64,000 nucleotides of DNA from NCBI GenBank assembly GCA_941918925.1, contig OW799234.1:85634497-85698496 (forward strand), in the 5' to 3' direction. The DNA comes from Phyto melanocephala (taxonomy: Eukaryota; Arthropoda; Insecta; Diptera; Rhinophoridae). Below the pieces are notes generated by a model. The model was given only the letters and a program-made list of their open reading frames with translations. It was not told where the DNA came from and ran no database searches. Of this stretch, positions 59,168-64,000 are shown one piece after another. Numbering within the stretch: position 1 is the first letter of the stretch; each line of letters begins with the position of its first letter. The position numbers were made by a program, and so were the translations under genes.

Positions 59168-60086
59168 ATGATGCAAACAGTAACATCAACAACACCACGT
59201 TCATGTTACTGACCAATGCAACAACAAGCAAATTATTGAAAACAATATCATCGCCGTCACCAACTGTTATGGCCACTGATGAGGTAGATTCTGCCGATGA
59301 TGCCATGATGGAAACTGACAGTGATGTTGAGACGACGGCGAATGATAATTCAAGGGCGACGACTTCAACCTTTACTTTGATAGGACGAAATGGTGAAGTT
59401 ATAGGTAATGCTGCTAGCAGCAAACAAATGTTGCTGGCTAACGGCTTACGTATTACGGCTCCTGCGGTCACTATCGGACAAGCGTTGCAACAGCAACAGC
59501 CTATGCAACAAGTGTCCTTATCCAAAATAACTAATATACCATTTATTAGTAAAAATTTACCCATAATAACGGGATCTCCATATCAGTTGACCTCAACGTC
59601 GTCGTCGTCTCAGCAACAACAGCAATCGCCTAAAGTTGGCAGCTTTGGTGGCGCACCTAAGAATAGTAGAGTAGTTTTAACTAATCGTCCCAACACTTTT
59701 ATACCCCTGACGCCGCCACCCATGTCGAGTAGAAAATTTGTTGAACCCACACAATCACGTATACGCAGTTTCTCACTATCCTCCCATAAATTTTCAGCCA
59801 ACAACCATCACCATCAAAGTAATAGCAACAGCAGCAATAGTATGATGGTGGATGAAGTAACATCAACGTCGCGACAGCATCATCCTAATTTTGGTACAAG
59901 CCTATCGTCCAGTCAACATTCACCGCCTCGCCATGTCTCATCGTCGCTGGGCAACTCGGCCGGCAGTCATTATATGAGTATGATTAATACGGCTAGTGGT
60001 TCACAACAAATTGGAGGAGCAACTGGTTTAAATGCTGTAGCACAGGCTACGCCTAGAAGGCGTACTATAAGTTCAACTAGTAACGG
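59168..60086 (+). CDS. Mnt: Mnt central exon: acidic and low-complexity linker
   Basis: 919 bases, phase 1 in and phase 2 out. The joint with the SID exon reads ...GRKT-D-DANSNINNT. The encoded 306 residues contain an acidic patch (TDEVDSADDAMMETDSDVE), Gln/Ser-rich blocks, PLTPPPMSSRK, a His-rich ANNHHHQSN segment, and end RRRTISSTSNG just before the basic region. The frame is open a further 78 bases upstream of the acceptor, giving an ATG at 59095, but that part lies in the AG-free tract and is most simply intronic. The donor is GGGTAAGA. Confidence 0.9.
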
Positions 60087-60171
60087 GTAAGATGCGAATT
60101 TTTCAAACTTGAAAAACAAATTTCCGAATGAATTACTGATTTTTTTCTTATTTGTTTAAATTTCTTTTTAG

Positions 60172-60331
60172 AGCTGGCACCCGTGAAGTTCACAACAAAT
60201 TAGAGAAGAACCGGCGTGCCCATTTAAAGGAATGTTATGAAGCATTAAAAAATCAACTGTCTTTAAAAGATGAAGATCGCCGAAAAACCTCCAATTTAGC
60301 TATATTGGGAGAAGCTTACAAATGTGTGAAA
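60172..60331 (+). CDS. Mnt: Mnt basic helix-loop-helix exon
   Basis: 160 bases, phase 2 in and phase 0 out, after an 85-bp intron with TTTCTTTTTAG acceptor. It encodes GTREVHNKLEKNRRAHLKEC, the basic region and start of helix 1. The His, Glu and Arg that read CACGTG are at VHNKLEKNRR. A loop (LSLKDEDRR) and helix 2 (KTSNLAILGEAYKCVK) follow. Helix 1 and the basic region are nearly those of vertebrate Mnt; the loop and helix 2 are more divergent. The donor is AAAGTAAGT. Reading through it would add VSCFFESFLLNIKF and a stop, giving a zipper-less protein. Confidence 0.95.
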
Positions 60332-60435
60332 GTAAGTTGTTTTTTTGAGAGTTTTCTTTTAAACATTAAATTTTAATAAGATTCCAACTGAAAACTTTAC
60401 CAGCTCTTTAACGAATAGAAGAATAGCATAAGCCT

Positions 60436-60562
60436 GGGTCCACATTACGGCATTCCATATCGATCGAAAATGATAGAATTCTTATTAGAATCCAATACAA
60501 AATGAAGGTACAACTTTCACGTTTGATTGAAATTTCGATCGATATCGAATGCCGTTTTTTTA
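60436..60562 (-). mobile_element. MITE family B, diverged inverted copy
   Basis: CATTACGGCATTCCATATCG at the left and CGATATCGAATGCCG at the right, plus TTCTTATTAGAATCC inside (the inverse of GATTCTAATAAGAA at 20152), tie it to 20094-20206. Confidence 0.7.
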
Positions 60563-60941
60563 GTATTGATGTTTTCTTTTTTCTACTTATATCGCTTATG
60601 CCATTCTCAGCTCAACTGAAACTTTTATTCTGGTTAACTTTCACTAAAATTTTTTCGCTTTTATCTAAAACTTGTTAAGTTTCTTTGCAACACCATAAAA
60701 ATTTTAACCAGAAACGATTTTGTTTAACAATGCTTAATGATTTTGTTATGCGAAAGTTTAGTTGACTCTCGGAAAACAATTCCAGCAGGGATAAAGTTAA
60801 ATTAAAAATGTTATTACGAAGAAGAACTGGTGTTGCAAATATTTTAGGTGGGCACAGGCACAACAAAAACTTTCACTGCCAAAAAAGCGCCAATTAAATC
60901 GCACCACATCCACTTCGGAGGTCTCTACCAGGGTACACTTA

Positions 60942-61106
60942 TACAAGGTGGCGGTGCCAGCCCAGCTGACAATTTTTTTGTGTTCTGGAGTATGTCAAAC
61001 TACATATTAAAAAAATGATTTCAACTCCGGAAATTGTCAAACTTCATACATAAAAAAAGAGAGCCGAAAATCGCTCTCCTTTACGCTGTCACCTTATGTA
61101 ATTACA
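60942..61106 (+). mobile_element. MITE family D, copy 3
   Basis: CAAGGTGGCGGTGCCAGCCC to ACGCTGTCACCTTATGTAAT; shares GTTCTGGAGTATGTCAAACT with 45826-46012 in inverted orientation. Confidence 0.85.
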
Positions 61107-61970
61107 CCATGGTCTCTACTATATCAATTTGTAGGTGCTCTTTTTCAACCTCTACCTGAAGCAGTTTTATTATGCTTTTCCCTTACGCACTGCTAAAAAT
61201 GTAGCAGCAGGTAATTTGTTGTATTGTTTTTTCCGACTTGCTGCTTATCTGCCTGGGTTTTCAGATTTTAAATTTTAAAAAGTTCTTAACCTGTGAAAAC
61301 TACATAGTTTTAAAAAGTAACTTTTTTTTTTAACACAAATTACAAAAATTGTTAATTATATCTAAACAATTAAAAATATAAATTAATTTCGCAAAAAAAA
61401 ATTTGTTTGAGACCAAATTTATTTTCTAAAAATACTATCTCTTATTTAATATTATCGATTGTCGATAACGTAATTAAAAAAGCTTAAAACTTATATTTTA
61501 GGGCATAATAATTATTTCTGGTAGTTCCATTATGAGTAGACTAAATGAAATAAAATATCACTTGATTGACAACAACTCCATTAAAAATTGCTTGTGTTCG
61601 CCTCTGTTCTATATGCTCTCCTTATTCTAATATTTTACTTCCCAACAGCACAAAAGCACAACGAATTCAAATTTATAGCAGGATGACATCACAAGATCGG
61701 ATGATTTTTTTTATCGAGGAATTCGTTGGAATTTATATATAGTTTCATGTTGTTTATCAAAAAAGGGCACTGAAATGCATGCATGGGTTGACAGTACTGC
61801 TCAGTGGTACTGTAGTACCAGGGGAGACTTTGTTTCCACCTCTAACAAATAAGTAACATTGAAAATAAAATGTTAAGGTTTAAAATAAAAATCATATATG
61901 TACATACATATGTCAATGTTTGAACGGGCGAACATTTGGAAGGGAAACATTTAGTTTTATAGTAAACTAG
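61107..61970. other. Mnt intron, no feature recognised
   Basis: AT-rich; no supported exon. Confidence 0.4.
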
Positions 61971-62350
61971 CCAAGCCCGGCGCGCGTTGCTACGCCCCCT
62001 TAATAAATAAAAATGCACTCTGAATTTTAATTGGATATCATGTTCAAGTGGCTGAAAATTATAACTTATTTTTTATGGGCGTGGCACTGCCCACTTTTCT
62101 AATCACGAAATTGTATAATCATGAGTGTATAATCATGTGTGCAAAGTTTCAGAAAAATCGGTCAAGTGCAAGTAGCCAAAAATGATAACTTGTTGTTTAT
62201 GGGCGTAGCCACGCCCACTTCATACCACCCATAAACACTTCCTGGAATGTGTACAAAAACTTGCCAAAGTTTGAGTCAGATCGGATTTACGGTTTCGGAG
62301 TCTATAGCTAACACACACACACAGAGTTTCACTTTTATATATATAGATAC
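61971..62350 (+). repeat. Noncoding dispersed repeat with GGGCGTGGC box, copy 2
   Basis: Starts ACTAGCCAAGCCCGGCGCGC; shares ATGGGCGTGGCACTGCCCAC, CACCCATAAACACTTCCTGG and the TTTTATATATATAGATA end with 15247-15655. A 12-base duplication (TGTATAATCATG) lies near 62115-62140. Confidence 0.7.
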
Positions 62351-62840
62351 GGGTGGGGTATAGAGCATTGTTTTTGTGTTCGGTACTAAAGGCCATGACT
62401 GACTATCAGATTTAGTCGTTCGATATGTCAAAAATTGTATGTGTTCAGAAAGTGTGGTATTGTGGACACAAAGTGTACATGTGTGACAGATTTTTTGACA
62501 AATGTGTCCGATTTGATAATCTTTTGGAAATTTTCATAAAATAATAGTTTCTGTGCGATCAGAGTTGCTTTTTCTGCGCTTCGTCAAGAACAGCCGCGGT
62601 GCCCATATGCCCGAAATCATTTTCAAATGTTAATGTCACGTATTGATCTTTCGAATAAAAAAATTTTGATTACAATTTAATTTTTTGTGTTATTTTTTAC
62701 AATTTCAAGTTCTATCGGGCTTAAAAAAACACCCTTTACAATGTTGTAAACCATCTTGAAAGTGATGATATTTAAAAAAAAAATGTTGTTAAAGTTAACA
62801 CTAATTTACATACATAATTTGTTTACCTTTTTTATTGCAG

Positions 62841-63015
62841 TCTTCTCAAAAGCGTAATCAAGACCTAGAAGCGGAATGGGAACATCTAGCAAATGATAAA
62901 ATCAATTTACAAAAGCGCTTTGTTAGCTTAAAGCGTGAACTCGGTCCAAAATATGAACAAATATTTTCTGGTATATTTCCTGATATCGAAATTGGTAGCA
63001 TTCCAAGTGAGAGAG
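62841..63015 (+). CDS. Mnt: Mnt leucine-zipper exon
   Basis: 175 bases, phase 0 in and phase 1 out, acceptor TTTTTTATTGCAG, donor GAGAGGTAAG. It encodes the zipper directly after helix 2: leucines recur every seven residues in LEAEWEHLANDKINLQKRF and the next heptad (SLKREL), four in register. This is the dimerisation surface for Max. It continues GPKYEQIFSGIFPDIEIGSI and leaves the window in an unfinished codon. That the zipper is on its own exon fits the fly Mnt isoforms reported to lack it. Confidence 0.93.
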
Positions 63016-63037
63016 GTAAGTTGAAAAACAAACAAAA

Positions 63038-63960
63038 ATAAATATAGCGCTATATTCGATTGTGCCGAATCTCATATACCCTTCACACAGATTGTACCAT
63101 CATGTAATGACCATAACTGACAATTATCTGGCAAAAAAATTATTTACGAAATCGATCAGTTGAACTTTTAATTAAAACTTTTTTATATTTGGATATCTTT
63201 GTCGGTAATGAAACCATTGAACCAGAGTCGTTCTGTAAATGTTGCCAAAGGTACAAACTTTATATAAACGTAACAAACGTTTTAAGAAAATCAGTAGCAG
63301 GTGCTAAATCTTACTTATTTTGAGTAAAAAGCAGAGGTTGTCGTGTTCTATCGTTCATATATTTGCTCGTAAAATGCCCACATAACTGTATTTCAATAGA
63401 AAAATTCTCGAAAGCATATCTGATAAGAGTCTGTATTATACGTTGATTTGTTAAAGCAATTCCTCTATCTACCAGAATTCAGAATATATGTATATACTTT
63501 ATAGGGTCGAAATTGAATATTGTAGAATGACAAACGGAATGACAAACTTCTATATGTGACCTTCTCCGAGAAAAACGGGATTGGACTTAAGAGTGGTTTC
63601 TGTTACCTAAAAGGGTGTAGAATAAGATGAAAGGAGTTAGATTTCTGAAAAAATTTATTCACCCTGATAAAAACGTTGTTGCGTCGGTCACTGATTGCGG
63701 CTTAAGAATCCAGTATCGAGATCATAACAAACAGAGCAACAACAAAAGCAAAGGCATTGTTACACCAAAAGCGAAAAAAAAAATACGTCACCACATAGGC
63801 ATGATATCACCCTATCGTAACTAACCATACCATATCGCATCTCGCAACTGAAGGTGCGTGATAATGCGTTATGAAACTTTAAATGCGTTTTATTCAAAAC
63901 GCAAAAATTTTCACACAATATATCCCTTTTCTCGGAGAAGGTCACATACATACATACATA
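63038..63960 (+). mobile_element. DINE-like element, partial, interrupted by a MITE
   Basis: CGCTATATTCGATTGTGCCG is the 5' hairpin, then CTCATATACCCTTCACACAG. AATATATGTATATACTTTAT and AATGACAAACGGAATGACAA are the 3' block. The terminal TATACCC hairpin is lost next to the MITE at 63555. Confidence 0.7.
63555..63946. mobile_element. 392-bp TA-flanked MITE with 20-bp TIRs
   Basis: TGTGACCTTCTCCGAGAAAA is exactly inverted at the right end and TA flanks both sides. The internal open frame at 63627-63824 (LKKFIHPDKNVVASVTDCG) has no recognisable domain. Confidence 0.85.
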
Positions 63961-64000
63961 TACATATGTAATGTAACGTTGGAAAATCAAATTTGCCTAT

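Larger units (their letters stand above)
17736..64000 (+). other. Mnt: Mnt gene, 5' and central part (continues past the window)
   Basis: Mnt is a nuclear bHLH-zipper protein that heterodimerises with Max, binds CACGTG E-boxes and represses by recruiting Sin3, opposing Myc in growth control. In this window the exons run SID (18136-18835), optional large exon (43952-45023), central exon (59168-60086), bHLH (60172-60331), zipper (62841-63015). Junction phases are 1/1, 1/1, 2/2, 0/0, and the last exon ends in phase 1 at GAGAGGTAAG, so at least one more exon lies to the right. Introns are about 40.3 kb in total (before 59168), 85 bp, 2.5 kb and more than 1 kb. The symbol rests on the combination of an N-terminal SID and a near-family-identical GTREVHNKLEKNRRAHLKEC segment. 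Confidence 0.92.

Noticed and set aside
59031..59564. Antisense 177-codon frame
   Set aside because: Shadow of the Mnt central exon, whose low-complexity codons leave the other strand open.
63627..63824. 65-codon frame with HPDK, which recalls a J-domain
   Set aside because: HPDK alone is not a J-domain: no helices around it, and the frame lies wholly inside a TIR-bounded MITE.

Overview
The window is AT-rich nuclear DNA of a fly, most likely a calyptrate such as a blowfly. Three things suggest this: fly-style short introns and CAN-repeat coding exons, dense dipteran transposon debris, and a DINE-1/mini-me-like repeat family with a GTCY microsatellite. Genus and species cannot be read from the sequence.

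The only host gene I can support is Mnt, the bHLH-leucine-zipper repressor that pairs with Max and recruits Sin3. It runs on the + strand and leaves the window at the right edge. The exons are: a 5'UTR plus SID-coding exon (17736-18835), a large exon (43952-45023) that I read as an alternative first or cassette exon, the central low-complexity exon (59168-60086), the basic-HLH exon (60172-60331) and the leucine-zipper exon (62841-63015). All junction phases fit. Exons at 18835 and 45023 both end in phase 1 and both join in frame to 59168. The SID exon is therefore separated from the DNA-binding exons by about 40 kb of intron.

Everything else is mobile-element debris, much of it nested. At least thirteen copies or fragments belong to one DINE-like (Helitron/Helentron-associated) family with ends near AAACAAGTAAGAG and GAAGGGTATAAAA. 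There are Tc1, mariner (DUF4817 type and SETMAR type) and pogo/Tigger relics. Many MITE families are present: Harbinger-like with TTA/TAA target duplications, hAT-like with 8-bp duplications, TA-flanked, and unassigned. I also see two I-type LINE 3' fragments, one tRNA-headed SINE, and GCCACGCCC-bearing dispersed repeats. No transposase reading frame is intact.

Layout: 1-17.7 kb holds repeats upstream of the SID exon (an intron or the 5' flank). 18.1 kb is the SID exon. 19-43 kb is a repeat-filled intron. 43.9-45.0 kb is the alternative exon. 45-59 kb is more repeat-filled intron. 59.2-63.0 kb carries the core exons. The most interesting observations are the phase-1 alternative Mnt exon, inverted MITE pairs flanking the core exons, a 1.9-kb noncoding element with a repeated GAGCGTCAC motif 118 bp upstream of the SID exon, a Tc1 element with IR/DR termini, and MITE insertions dated by paralogous empty sites.
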